This document shows, one piece after another, positions 1-8,604 of a DNA stretch of 64,000 nt. Below the pieces are notes generated by a model that was given only the letters and a program-made list of their open reading frames with translations, made no database searches and was not told the DNA's origin. Origin of the DNA: Bradyrhizobium guangdongense (GTDB lineage Bacteria; Pseudomonadota; Alphaproteobacteria; Rhizobiales; Xanthobacteraceae). Made by a program: the position numbers and the translations under genes. Location: contig NZ_CP030051.1 of the NCBI RefSeq assembly GCF_004114975.1, positions 124,001 to 188,000 on the forward strand, read 5' to 3'. How positions within the stretch are numbered: position 1 is the stretch's first letter; each line of letters opens with the position of its first letter.

Positions 1-634
1 CGCGCTTCTTGCGCGAGGGCTCGACCACTTCGAGCACGGCGCGGATGTTCTGCTCGACGGTGAGGCCGCGGAAGATCGAGGCTTCCTGCGGCAGGTAGCC
101 GATGCCGAGCCGCGCGCGCTGATACATCGGAAGTTTCGTGACGTCGTGGCCGTCGAGCTCGATCGCGCCGCGATCGGCCTTGATCAGGCCTGTGATCATG
201 TAGAACACGGTGGTCTTGCCGGCGCCGTTCGGGCCGAGCAGGCCGACCGCCTCGCCGCGGCGGACATAGATGCTGACGCCGCGCACGACCTGCCGGCTGC
301 CGAAACTCTTTTCCACGCTATGCACAGCCAGGAAGCCCGGCCGGCGCAACAGCTGCGGGCCGCCCGAACCATTGGTCTTGGCGCTGGATCTGGCCCTGGG
401 GGGCTGCGCCGGCTTGGGCGGCTGCGCCGGGGCCGGCCGCGATCGCGGCGGAGCCTCGAGGCCATAGGGATCGGAGGCCTGCATGGGCTCACGGGCGATC
501 GGCGGCGCGTCGCGCACCGGGCTCGGCACCAGGCCACCGACGCTGTCACCGAGGGCGGTGATGTCCTGACGGGCAAATCCTGGCCGGCCGCGCTTGGCGG
601 GGCGCCGACGGAACATGCTGAAGAGATCGACCAT
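1..634 (-). CDS. lptB: LPS export ABC transporter ATP-binding protein LptB (3' end outside window)
   Basis: ATPase of the LptBFGC transporter that powers extraction of lipopolysaccharide from the inner membrane. The reading frame opens at the ATG at 634 and runs off the left edge after 211 codons. Residues 1-95 are a proline/arginine-rich extension that typical LptB of about 240 residues lacks. The ABC domain then starts near residue 100, with a Walker A motif GPNGAGKTT at 134-142 and a Q-loop at 181-187 (LPQEASI). The signature motif and Walker B lie outside the window. lptA and lptC lie upstream on the same strand, the usual alphaproteobacterial order. The family call is very safe; what the extension does is unknown. 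Confidence 0.95.
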   Translation of the reverse strand, partial: MVDLFSMFRRRPAKRGRPGFARQDITALGDSVGGLVPSPVRDAPPIAREPMQASDPYGLEAPPRSRPAPAQPPKPAQPPRARSSAKTNGSGGPQLLRRPGFLAVHSVEKSFGSRQVVRGVSIYVRRGEAVGLLGPNGAGKTTVFYMITGLIKADRGAIELDGHDVTKLPMYQRARLGIGYLPQEASIFRGLTVEQNIRAVLEVVEPSRKKR

Positions 635-854
635 CCCCGCCTTCTAGCCTTCTGCTGACCCTGCGCAGTACTCGCGCGGTCTGCGGCGCCGGCCTCTCGA
701 TTCGCCGACGCAGCATGAATGAAGGGATGTCTCATGCCCAGTGAAACACGCCCGAAAAGCGGCGGACCCGCTTCGAAAGCCCTGCGCGCTAGATACAGTC
801 TCGCCACGCAAGCTTCAACCTCGGATCGGCCGCATCAGAGCCAAGCTGTTGAAT

Positions 855-1583
855 TCACTTTTGTTTAGTTCCACCCGGCAATTGCAGGGGCGAGCCTGCG
901 CCCGGAGCGACCGGCGTTCCGCATTTGCCGTTGCCGCCGCCCTGAGACTGGATGAACAGGCCCTGGACCTTGCCGCTGTCGGATTCCACCCGGGAGACGC
1001 CGGTGGTCATGTCGACCATGAGGCGGTCACCGCGCAGCACGTTCTGGCACTGGGTCAGCACCACCTGGCCCCCGGGGCCACCGACCACGGTGATGAGGTT
1101 GGTCTTGGTATCGAACACGGCGGTCTCGCCTGTGACCACCTGGTCCTTCTGGGTGACGACGACACTGCCGCGCGCCTCCAGCCGCTTGATCGAGGAGGCG
1201 CCGCCCGGCCCCGGCGTCGCCGATTGCATCGGCGGTGCCGCCTTCGCGCCCTTGGCAGGAGCTGCCTGCGGCGCGGCCTGCTTGTCGCTGCTGGATTCGT
1301 AGAACACCACCAGCGTCTTCGAGGTCATGGTGGTGTCGCCCTGCACGACCTTCACATTGCCGGAGAAGGTCGCCTCCTTCTTCTTGTCGCGCATCTCGAG
1401 GGAAGCCGCCTCGATCTGGATCGGCTGATCGCGGTTCTGCGAAAAGCCCTGCATCGCATTGGGCACACCCTGCATGGCGCCTTGCGCGCGCACCGCATCC
1501 GTTGCGCCCAGCGCGAGGCCAGCGACAAGCGCAGCCGTACGAAGGATCGCGCACCATTCATTGCGCGGGAAAAGACTGACCAT
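855..1583 (-). CDS. lptA: LPS transport periplasmic protein LptA
   Basis: Periplasmic bridge protein carrying LPS from the inner-membrane LptBFGC complex towards LptD. The product has an N-terminal signal sequence (hydrophobic stretch ending near AVRAQG) followed by an OstA-like beta-jellyroll with repeated short strands, for example IQIEAASLEMRD. A low-complexity Ala/Pro insert interrupts the domain. The ATG at 1583 is six bases beyond the lptC stop. A GTG at 1592 would instead overlap that stop by four bases, so the exact start is uncertain. It lies between lptC and lptB and is very likely co-transcribed with them. Confidence 0.92.
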   Translation of the reverse strand: MVSLFPRNEWCAILRTAALVAGLALGATDAVRAQGAMQGVPNAMQGFSQNRDQPIQIEAASLEMRDKKKEATFSGNVKVVQGDTTMTSKTLVVFYESSSDKQAAPQAAPAKGAKAAPPMQSATPGPGGASSIKRLEARGSVVVTQKDQVVTGETAVFDTKTNLITVVGGPGGQVVLTQCQNVLRGDRLMVDMTTGVSRVESDSGKVQGLFIQSQGGGNGKCGTPVAPGAGSPLQLPGGTKQK

Positions 1584-1588
1584 GAAAA

Positions 1589-2311
1589 TCACTTTGAGTT
1601 CGCAGATTTGTTCCTGGACTTCGGCGGTGGCGGCGCGGGCTGCTCGACGGGAGCCGGCGCCAGCTCATCCGTGCTGATCCTGTCCAGATGCATCACCACA
1701 TTGCCTTCGAAACGAATGACGTCACCGCCTTCCGTGATGCGCAGCCGGTCGGCGGTGAGCGTGCCGTTGGTCAGCTTGACGTCGACCCGCTCGTCCGAGG
1801 AGACCGTGCCCTTGTTCATGTCGACGAAAGCCGAGTTCAGCCGTGCCTCGTAGCCGGTCGAGGTGCGCAGGAAGATGTCCTTGTGCAGATCGAGCTGCTG
1901 CTGCTTGTTGTCGAAGCGGCCGGTGCGGGCATCGAGGAATATGGTCGACTTGTCTTCCATCAGCACCTTCGCCTTGAGGTCGTTGAGATCGACATGGTCG
2001 GGATCGGTGATGTCCTGCGTCGCGGTCTTGGCCCAGAGCTCGTAGGGCCGCTGGTCCGGCGTGAAGCCGGACAGGTGCGGCGTTTCCATCGTGATCTTGG
2101 TGCCTGTGACCACGAGATTTCCGGAGTCGAGCTTGATGGGGATCTTGAAAGGATTGAGGAAGGTCGAGACCGCGACGATCGCCGCCAGGGACGCGGCCAC
2201 TGTCGCCGGCACCGCGATGCGCAGAATCCGCACCAGGCGGCTGTGGCGCGCCGCGCTGGCAAACTTCGCCGCAAGCTCGGCGTCGTAAGTGGGATTGTGG
2301 GCCGAATTCAC
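1589..2311 (-). CDS. lptC: LPS export ABC transporter periplasmic protein LptC
   Basis: Bitopic inner-membrane protein that hands LPS from LptBFG to LptA. About 30 basic cytoplasmic residues are followed by one membrane span (around IAVPATVAASLAAIVAV) and a periplasmic beta-jellyroll containing SGFTPDQRPYELWA-type strands. The C-terminus is a Pro/Ala/Lys-rich tail. I place the start at the GTG at 2311 because GGAGA lies a few bases upstream; an in-frame upstream start would add about 20 unconserved residues. The gene runs into lptA with almost no gap, which supports an lptC-lptA-lptB operon. Confidence 0.9.
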   Translation of the reverse strand: MNSAHNPTYDAELAAKFASAARHSRLVRILRIAVPATVAASLAAIVAVSTFLNPFKIPIKLDSGNLVVTGTKITMETPHLSGFTPDQRPYELWAKTATQDITDPDHVDLNDLKAKVLMEDKSTIFLDARTGRFDNKQQQLDLHKDIFLRTSTGYEARLNSAFVDMNKGTVSSDERVDVKLTNGTLTADRLRITEGGDVIRFEGNVVMHLDRISTDELAPAPVEQPAPPPPKSRNKSANSK

Positions 2312-2457
2312 CTGATCTCCAGGGTGCCGCTCGCCTTGTCCTGATAAAGGCCGCGCCATTGTACCCGGCAACGTCCGAATATGCAGCCTCGGATGTCAGC
2401 CTTGGACATGTCAGCCCCGGACAGGCCGCAGGAAAGTGTCCGAAACGGGGCGATCGT

Positions 2458-2485
2458 CTCTCCCTTGCCCGCTTGCGGGGAGAGG
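2458..2485. repeat. short palindrome of the CTCTCCC...GGGAGAG family
   Basis: Imperfect inverted repeat just downstream of the RNase D-like gene on the opposite side from lptC. It shares the CTCTCCC and GGGGAGAGG arms with many other intergenic palindromes in this window (for example near 12770, 14987, 21165 and 48742). It could act as a weak transcription barrier between the two genes. Confidence 0.5.
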
Positions 2486-2495
2486 TTAAAACACC

Positions 2496-3110
2496 TCAGG
2501 AATGCGCGAAAATGTCCTCTTCCGCCCACCCCTGGAGGTCGAGCAGGGCACGGGTCGGCAGGAAGTCGAAACAGGACTTCGCGAGCTGGGTGCGGCCCTC
2601 CCGGACCAGCATGGCGTCCAGCCGCTCGCGTAAGGCATGCAGGTGCAGCACGTCGGAGGCGGCATAGGCGAGCTGCGGCTCGGTCAGGCTGTCGGAACCC
2701 CAATCGCTGGACTGCTGCTGCTTGGACAGATCGACATTGAGCACCTCGCGCACGAGATCCTTGAGGCCGTGGCGATCGGTGTAGGTGCGGGTCAGGCGCG
2801 AGGCGATCTTGGTGCAGTAGATCGGCCCGGTCATCACGCCGAAAGTCTGGTACAGCACGGCGACGTCGAACCGGGCGAAATGGAAGATCTTCGTATTGGC
2901 GGGATTGGCGAGCAGGGCCTTCAGGTTCGGCGCATCGGTGTGCCCCTTCGGGATCTGCACCACGTCGGCGCTGCCGTCGCCCGGCGAGAGCTGGACCACG
3001 CAGAGCCGGTCGCGATGCGGGTTCAGCCCCATGGTCTCGGTGTCGATCGCCACCGCGCCGGTGTAGCGGGAGAGATCAGGCAGGTCGCCGCGATGCAGGC
3101 GTACGGTCAT
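2496..3110 (-). CDS. rnd: ribonuclease D-like 3'-5' exonuclease (DEDDy, no HRDC)
   Basis: Predicted cytoplasmic 3'-5' exoribonuclease of the DEDDy superfamily, probably in RNA trimming or turnover. All three exonuclease motifs are visible: Exo I D23-T-E25 (IDTET), Exo II with D82 (HFARFD), and Exo III with Y149 and D153 (YAASD). The protein is 204 residues, so it is only the exonuclease domain and lacks the HRDC domains of the enterobacterial enzyme of about 375 residues. Short forms like this are common in Rhizobiales. It stands alone, with its ATG at 3110. Confidence 0.88.
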   Translation of the reverse strand: MTVRLHRGDLPDLSRYTGAVAIDTETMGLNPHRDRLCVVQLSPGDGSADVVQIPKGHTDAPNLKALLANPANTKIFHFARFDVAVLYQTFGVMTGPIYCTKIASRLTRTYTDRHGLKDLVREVLNVDLSKQQQSSDWGSDSLTEPQLAYAASDVLHLHALRERLDAMLVREGRTQLAKSCFDFLPTRALLDLQGWAEEDIFAHS

Positions 3111-3212
3111 GGCGTTTCAAACCTTCAATCGAATCGATCGGTCGGCAGCATAGGCTTGGCAGATGGCCCGCGATTTAGCCACTGCAGGCGGGCCATGCAA
3201 GCCGCGGATGGT

Positions 3213-4538
3213 TCAGATCGCCGCCAGCATGATGCAGACCATCGCCGCCACGGTTAGGCGGCTGGCGCCGTCCCGGAAGGCATACAGAATCGGATCGTCG
3301 GGCATCTCGCGGCGATGCGCGATCATCAGGGCGCGGCCGAACCAGTAGAGCAGCAAAGGCGCGAGCAGCCACAGCATCCAGGGCCGGCTGTAGAGCGGCG
3401 TCACCGCGGAGGAGGAGACGTAGAGCGTAAATACCGTCACCGCGTTCATGGCGCTCGCGGCCGCCATCGCGGCGATGATGTTGAGGTCGGTGATGCGATA
3501 GTCGCGGTTGGAGGGATCGGCGAGGCCCTCGCCCTGGCGCATGCTGAGCTCGCTGAAACGCTTGATCAGCGCCAGCGAAGTGAACACGAACAACGAGAAC
3601 ACCATCAGCCATTCCGACAGCACGACGCCGGCCGCGACCGCGCCGGCGACGATGCGCAAGGAATAGAGCCCGGCGAGCGTGACGACGTCGACCAGCATCT
3701 TGCGCTTGAGCACGAGCGAATAGGCGATGGTGGTGGCGAGATAGGCGGCGAGCACGCCGAGGAAGCTGGCCGAGATGCAGAGGCTGGCGACGAGCGCAAA
3801 GCCCCACAGCACGGGGATCGCCGAGAGCGCCGAGGAGATCTTGAGATCGCCGGCCGCGAGCGCGCGATGACGCTTGGTCGGATGCTGGCGATCGGCGGCG
3901 AGATCGAGCAGGTCGTTCATCAGATAGGCGCCGGACGCACAGGCCGAGAACGCCAGGAACGCCAGCAGCGTCGTGCCGAGCGTGGCAAGATTGATCTGAT
4001 GCGCGGTGATGACGGGCACGAACAGCAGCGTGTTCTTGGCGTATTGATAGACCCGCAGCGCTTTCGCCCAGGTCTTCAAACTTGCGCGGCCGCGGCTGAC
4101 ATGATCGATGCGATCGACGGCAGTACGGTCGAACGGCAGATGATCGCCGGCGGCGAGATCGGAGGGCGTGACGACGCCGTCGAAGCCGAGATGCGCGGCG
4201 ATGCCGGCCGCATGAGAGGCAAAGCGGTCCGCGACCAGATAGATCTTCGCGCCGCGCGCCCGCGCCGCCAGCGCCTGGTTCAACACGCCGGCATCGTAGG
4301 GCAGGTGGGCATAGTCGAGCTCGGCGCGCGCCAGGATCTCGGTGAGTGCCGCCATCCCGGCGCGGCCGCCCGCGCCGAAGCGGGCGAGCATGCGGGCAGG
4401 GCTTGAGAACAGCGCTTCCATCAGCAGCTCGGAGCGCAGCAGCGCGCCTTCGAGATCGATCACGAGCGTGCGAGCCTGCGCCGGCGCAGCCTGCGGCGCG
4501 GGCTCGCTGCGATCGTACTGCCTGACGGGCTGCTCCAT
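3213..4538 (-). CDS. UbiA-family prenyltransferase with degenerate HAD domain (decaprenyl-phosphate phosphoribosyltransferase-like)
   Basis: Likely transfers phosphoribose from PRPP to a polyprenyl phosphate, as mycobacterial Rv3806c does and as proposed for Azorhizobium NoeC. The C-terminal two thirds form a polytopic membrane domain with the UbiA motif NDLLDLAADRQHPTK and a second aspartate motif near LKRKMLVDVV. The N-terminal roughly 130 residues resemble a HAD phosphatase, but the catalytic motif reads DLEGA instead of DxDGT and the later HAD motifs appear lost. The DprE1/DprE2-like partners lie at 12818-14890, across the genomic island. The ATG at 4538 was chosen; an upstream TTG at 4574 is possible. 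Confidence 0.8.
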   Translation of the reverse strand: MEQPVRQYDRSEPAPQAAPAQARTLVIDLEGALLRSELLMEALFSSPARMLARFGAGGRAGMAALTEILARAELDYAHLPYDAGVLNQALAARARGAKIYLVADRFASHAAGIAAHLGFDGVVTPSDLAAGDHLPFDRTAVDRIDHVSRGRASLKTWAKALRVYQYAKNTLLFVPVITAHQINLATLGTTLLAFLAFSACASGAYLMNDLLDLAADRQHPTKRHRALAAGDLKISSALSAIPVLWGFALVASLCISASFLGVLAAYLATTIAYSLVLKRKMLVDVVTLAGLYSLRIVAGAVAAGVVLSEWLMVFSLFVFTSLALIKRFSELSMRQGEGLADPSNRDYRITDLNIIAAMAAASAMNAVTVFTLYVSSSAVTPLYSRPWMLWLLAPLLLYWFGRALMIAHRREMPDDPILYAFRDGASRLTVAAMVCIMLAAI

Positions 4539-4791
4539 CCGAAAACGCTCTGACTGACCTCGGCACGGCCGCAAACGGGCTGGGAGGCGGGAAAAGGACG
4601 GCCGCGAGCCTAGGCGGCATTGGCTAAGGCCGGCTTAATCCGGCCGCAAACGGGCACGATCACCGAGCTGTTGCACGGATCACACAATCCGGCGCGGTCG
4701 CGATATACCAGCGGAACTTGATGCACGCCGCGATGGAAATCGCCCACGCCGACCCTATCTGAGGCCAGCTTCCTATCACGCCTCAGGTGCC

Positions 4792-6063
4792 ATGACAGAC
4801 CAGACGCTCGCCGCGCCGATCGACGATCAGCAGGAACGCCAGCGCGGCTTTACGCGCTACCAGTCACTCCTGGTGGCGCTGCTCGCCTTCGCGCAATTCA
4901 CCATCATCCTCGACTTCATCATCATGTCGCCGCTCGGCGCCATCGTGATGCCCTCGCTCGACATCACGGCCGCACAGTTCGGCGTGGCGGTGTCGGCTTA
5001 CGCCTTCAGTGCAGGCTTGTCGGGCATCCTGGCGGCCGGCTTTGCCGACCGGTTCGATCGCAAGCGGCTGCTGCTGTTCTTCTATACCGGCTTCACGCTC
5101 GGCACTGCGCTCTGCGCGGTCGCGCAGGATTATCACGTGCTGCTGGTCGGCCGCGTAGTGACCGGCTTGTTCGGCGGCGTGATCGGCTCGGTCGTGCTGG
5201 CCATCGTCACCGACCTGTTTCCCCTGCATTTGCGCGGCCGCGTGATGGGATTCGTCCAGACCGCCTTCGCCGCGAGCCAGGTGCTCGGCGTGCCGGCCGG
5301 GCTGTTTCTCGCCAATCACTGGAGCTGGCATGTCTGCTTTGCCGCGATCGTCGGCCTTGCGATCGTGACCATCGCCATCATCGCCTTCGCCATGGAGCCG
5401 GTCGATGCGCATCTGAAGCTGAAGCAGGACAAGAACCCGTTCCACCATCTGGTCGCGACGATATTCGAGCCGCGCTACACGCTGGCCTTCTGCGTCACCA
5501 CCTTGCTGGCGACCGGCGGCTACATGCTGATGCCGTTCTCCAGTGCGTTCACCGTGAACAATATCGGCATCGACATCGTGCATCTGCCGACGATCTATCT
5601 GGTCTCCGGCCTGTTCAGCATCGTCACCGGCCCGCTGGTCGGCCGCGCCGCCGACACCTTCGGCAAATATCCGACCTTCGTGTTCGGCTGCGCGATGACC
5701 GTGCTCATGGTGCTGATCTACACCCATCTCGGCCACGTCTCGCTGGTATCAGCGATCACCGTCAACGTGCTGCTGTTCGTCGGCATCTTCTCGCGCATGA
5801 TCCCGTCGCAGGCGGTGATGTCGGCGATCCCCGAGCCCAGCCAGCGCGGCTCGTTCAGCGCCATCAGCGCCTCGCTGCAGCAGCTCTCCGGCGGCCTCGG
5901 CTCGGTGCTCGCGGCCGCGATCATCTCGCAGCAGCCCGACGGCTCACTGCTGCATTTCGAGCGGATCGGCTACGTCGTCGTCACGACCACGCTCATCACG
6001 CTGGTGGCGATGTATTTCGTGCAGAAGGGGGTGGCGGAGCGGACGGGGAAGCGGGTGGTGTGA
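4792..6063 (+). CDS. MFS transporter, DHA1-like
   Basis: Inner-membrane carrier of the major facilitator superfamily with about 12 predicted membrane spans in 423 residues. The first half carries the MFS motif between spans 2 and 3 (GFADRFDRKRLL), and a related motif recurs in the second half (GRAADTFGKYP). The DHA1-type layout suggests a proton-driven exporter of small molecules, but the substrate cannot be read from sequence. It is divergent from the UbiA-type gene, with about 250 bases between them, and its stop lies about 110 bases before the left end of the integrated island. Confidence 0.85.
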   Translation: MTDQTLAAPIDDQQERQRGFTRYQSLLVALLAFAQFTIILDFIIMSPLGAIVMPSLDITAAQFGVAVSAYAFSAGLSGILAAGFADRFDRKRLLLFFYTGFTLGTALCAVAQDYHVLLVGRVVTGLFGGVIGSVVLAIVTDLFPLHLRGRVMGFVQTAFAASQVLGVPAGLFLANHWSWHVCFAAIVGLAIVTIAIIAFAMEPVDAHLKLKQDKNPFHHLVATIFEPRYTLAFCVTTLLATGGYMLMPFSSAFTVNNIGIDIVHLPTIYLVSGLFSIVTGPLVGRAADTFGKYPTFVFGCAMTVLMVLIYTHLGHVSLVSAITVNVLLFVGIFSRMIPSQAVMSAIPEPSQRGSFSAISASLQQLSGGLGSVLAAAIISQQPDGSLLHFERIGYVVVTTTLITLVAMYFVQKGVAERTGKRVV

Positions 6064-6176
6064 GGGGGGCGGGGTTTGGCCCCACGAACGACCTATCGCG
6101 GCGGCGAGACCAAGATCGCCGTCCGGCTAGCTCCAACGATGGGAAGCAACCCTATTCGGGGACCAAATCCCGCAAA

Positions 6177-6196
6177 ATGGTGCCCAGGAAAGGACT
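6177..6196. other. attL-type direct repeat (copy of tRNA-Leu 3' end)
   Basis: The sequence atggtgcccaggaaaggact matches 11556-11575 exactly over 20 bases, and the flanking bases differ on both sides. It copies the CCA end, acceptor arm and part of the T arm of tRNA-Leu(CAG), on the same strand. This is what site-specific integration at a tRNA 3' end leaves at the distal boundary. Confidence 0.88.
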
Positions 6197-6256
6197 GGGT
6201 CGCCACCACTGAAATAGCCCTATTTTCTAGGGGATTCGAGCCTACCGGCTGGGTCA

Positions 6257-6279
6257 TGTGTACCGGTGTTGTGTACCGG
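6257..6279. repeat. left-end paired direct repeat (TGTGTACCGG x2, 13-bp period)
   Basis: The ten-base motif TGTGTACCGG occurs at 6257-6266 and again at 6270-6279, a start-to-start spacing of 13 bp. A second pair with the same TGTACC core and the same 13-bp spacing lies at the right end of the island (11472-11492). The match at both ends suggests arm-type sites for the integrase or an accessory protein. Confidence 0.6.
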
Positions 6280-6290
6280 AAACAAGCAGC

Positions 6291-7736
6291 TCAGTTCGAA
6301 CCGCCGAGGGTCACCTCCATCTGGTAACCCATGGCGTCGCGCTCCATCTGCCGTGCAAATTCCTCATCACGACGCCGCCGCTGGCCCGCCAGGGCCTTCC
6401 AGTGCGCCAGCTCCGCTTTGGCACCAGCGCCGTCGAGATACATGTTCATCGGAATGAAGGCGTCCTTGCGTCCGATCAGCTCACCAGTGTCCGCCTCGAC
6501 GATGTGGAGCTGGCCGTTGCCAAAATAATCCTGCTCGAACCGCCTGACTTCATGAACCCGCTCCGCTGAGTCAGCGCTGCCGGTGTCCCGCACCCCGATA
6601 TCCTTGAACACGTCGAAGACGATACGCTCCTGCCCGAAATCGAGCAAAAACCTGAACGTGACGTCCCCTTGAAGCGACTCGAAGTGCATCTGAACGAGGC
6701 TGCCCGAATGGCCCAGGCGTTTGCACCGCAGACCTTCGAGCGGGCCGTAGGCCCCCTTTCGGCGAATGCGCACGCTGATGTCCGGCACGTCCACGACGGG
6801 ATCACCGGAGAGCGGCTTACCTTCCTGCATGAACTTCACGATCTCAGGCCCCAAGATCTTCTTGAAGCCCGCCAGCTCGTAGAGGTGCTTCCTGAAGTTC
6901 GTACCCCGAGTTTCGACGCCAAAAACCTGCTCAATTGCCCTGATCGCGAGAGCCCGCACGATCGGAAGCTCAGACCCGAGCCGACGGAGATCGCCCGGGA
7001 TGTCAGGGTCAACGATCGGCTTCCGTGCGCCATGCGCCATGGCACATCGGCCAGATTTGAACAGGTGCGTACCGACCTCCTCGGCGGTCAAAAAGCCCTG
7101 CGCCTTGATACCGTCGATTGCCTCCTTGACCCCGAAGCCTTCAAGGTCGGCTATCGCGCCCGCGATCCAGGCAATGCGCTTCTCGTCGCGTGGGAAGGCG
7201 GTTTCGAGCACCTTGTAGAACGACAAGAATGCGTAGCCGACGTGGTTGAGGCTGCGCCCCTCCCGCATCAGCGCCAAGGCGAGCATCGCCTTCTCTGCGG
7301 TGACCTCGGGGAAGTAGGACAGGTCGAACTCGTCGCAAATCATGAAGCCGCGCTGCTTGTCGCGTCCCATGGGACTCGGGAGACTTCCGCCGCCAAGACC
7401 ACCGCCCTCGACCGCGTAACCCCGCTCCTCGACCCAGCTGAGCGTGGAGATGAAGCGCATCACCAGCTCCTCGCATTCGTGCCGGGCTTTGCCAGATGGG
7501 ACCATCATGGCGACGGCCGGGAAGAAGTCCTTCATCACCGGCATGATCCAGATGTCGACCCCGCGCCACCGCACCTTCTGCGCGACGATCGGCCAAGGAC
7601 TGGTGGTCGCGATGTTGGCGACGATCCACTCACCGCGCTGAGCCAGCTCGCCCTTGATGACGTCTCGGTGGTCCGAAATATCGCGCCGGAAGACCGAGTC
7701 TTCTTCGAGGTCCGAGATCTTTGCCGCTACATTCAT
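6291..7736 (-). CDS. uncharacterised HEPN-like protein, candidate defence RNase
   Basis: A 481-residue cytoplasmic protein I cannot assign to a named family. The centre (about residues 165-275) looks like an all-helical HEPN domain: a helix with LSFYKVLE near 171-178, then R230-CAMA-H235, which fits the Rx4-6H catalytic motif of HEPN RNases. No membrane span or signal peptide is visible. The C-terminal part is beta-rich and ends in a charged helix. It is the largest cargo gene of the island, starting about 100 bases from the left att copy, with the serine recombinase upstream on the same strand. A role in phage defence is inferred from the motif and location only. Confidence 0.55.
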   Translation of the reverse strand: MNVAAKISDLEEDSVFRRDISDHRDVIKGELAQRGEWIVANIATTSPWPIVAQKVRWRGVDIWIMPVMKDFFPAVAMMVPSGKARHECEELVMRFISTLSWVEERGYAVEGGGLGGGSLPSPMGRDKQRGFMICDEFDLSYFPEVTAEKAMLALALMREGRSLNHVGYAFLSFYKVLETAFPRDEKRIAWIAGAIADLEGFGVKEAIDGIKAQGFLTAEEVGTHLFKSGRCAMAHGARKPIVDPDIPGDLRRLGSELPIVRALAIRAIEQVFGVETRGTNFRKHLYELAGFKKILGPEIVKFMQEGKPLSGDPVVDVPDISVRIRRKGAYGPLEGLRCKRLGHSGSLVQMHFESLQGDVTFRFLLDFGQERIVFDVFKDIGVRDTGSADSAERVHEVRRFEQDYFGNGQLHIVEADTGELIGRKDAFIPMNMYLDGAGAKAELAHWKALAGQRRRRDEEFARQMERDAMGYQMEVTLGGSN

Positions 7737-7840
7737 CGTCGAGAACCCTTAGCTCTTCCTTTCGCCTGTCCTTGCCATTGAGAACGACTCCGGCAGGGAA
7801 TCGCGCCTGAGAGTCCCAGCATATAGCGCCTACCGAGAAA

Positions 7841-7858
7841 TCTACACCTAAATGTAGA
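7841..7858. promoter_or_regulatory. inverted repeat upstream of the HEPN-like gene
   Basis: TCTACA and TGTAGA form a 6-bp perfect inverted repeat separated by six A-rich bases. It lies between the recombinase stop (7900) and the HEPN-like start (7736), about 105 bases upstream of that start. It could be an operator for the cargo gene. The arms are too short and lack a T-tract, so it is not a convincing terminator. Confidence 0.35.
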
Positions 7859-7899
7859 GGCTCGCACCCTGTAGCCCGGGGGTGTTGCGGACCCTAAGG

Positions 7900-8604
7900 T
7901 CACAGCTCACCCAGCATCCTGGCGACGGCGGTGGCTGCGTAGGGCTTCCCGGATTCGCTGACGAACCCGGCATCGGCAAGTGCAGCAGAAATATCTCGCA
8001 ACGACCGTCGTCCTGCTTTAGGAGATCGCCGCCGCAGCTTCCGCGCCAGGGCAATCATCTGACCCCCGTGCTCGCGCTGATCCAGCTCTGCGTAGCTCTT
8101 GCGGCCTTCGACCTTCACGCCTGAGGCGCGCTTGCGGTCACGAGCGGCCTTCAACTTGGCGACCAGCCGTGCTTTTTCGAGTTGAGCAAACACGCCAGCG
8201 ATCTGCCGCATTGCGACCTTGAACGGATCTTCCGTGGCAGTGAGGTCGTCCCCGGTAGCGGTGAGCACCCGAACGCCACGCTCGATCAGCGCAATGATCC
8301 CCGCTTCCTGCACGATTAGCTGCCGGGCGAAGCGCGATGCGTCCTCGACGATGACCGTGCGCACGCCATTGCCCTCGATCCGATCCAAAAGCGCAGAGAA
8401 CCCCGGCCTGCTTTCGATGGGATCAGCACCGGAGACGTCGGCATCGTAGTACTCGGCGACGATCTCCCAGCGATCCCGCTTGGCGAACGCCTGGATGGAC
8501 TCCCGCTGACGCTTGTCGCTGTCCTTGTCCGCCCCGACGTTGGCCGCACTCGACGTCCTGAGGTAGGCAATAGCCTGTCGTGATTTCGCAGTTGTATCAG
8601 ACAC
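7900..8604 (-). CDS. serine recombinase (resolvase/invertase family)
   Basis: Site-specific DNA recombinase acting through a serine nucleophile. The N-terminal catalytic domain (about residues 10-150) shows YLRTSS, with S18 the likely nucleophile, plus the downstream motif EDASRFAR and the helix IAGVFAQLEKARLVAKLKAA. The C-terminal 80 residues contain a helix-turn-helix-like segment typical of the small resolvase group (SLRDISAALADAGF). At 234 residues it matches resolvases rather than large serine integrases. The start is a GTG at 8604. It is a second recombinase in an island that already has a tyrosine integrase, and may have served dimer resolution or an inversion. Confidence 0.85.
   Translation of the reverse strand: MSDTTAKSRQAIAYLRTSSAANVGADKDSDKRQRESIQAFAKRDRWEIVAEYYDADVSGADPIESRPGFSALLDRIEGNGVRTVIVEDASRFARQLIVQEAGIIALIERGVRVLTATGDDLTATEDPFKVAMRQIAGVFAQLEKARLVAKLKAARDRKRASGVKVEGRKSYAELDQREHGGQMIALARKLRRRSPKAGRRSLRDISAALADAGFVSESGKPYAATAVARMLGEL

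Noticed and set aside
6177..6196. Second tRNA gene at the left island end
   Set aside because: Only the 20-base 3' portion is present; no anticodon or D arm follows, so it is an att duplication.
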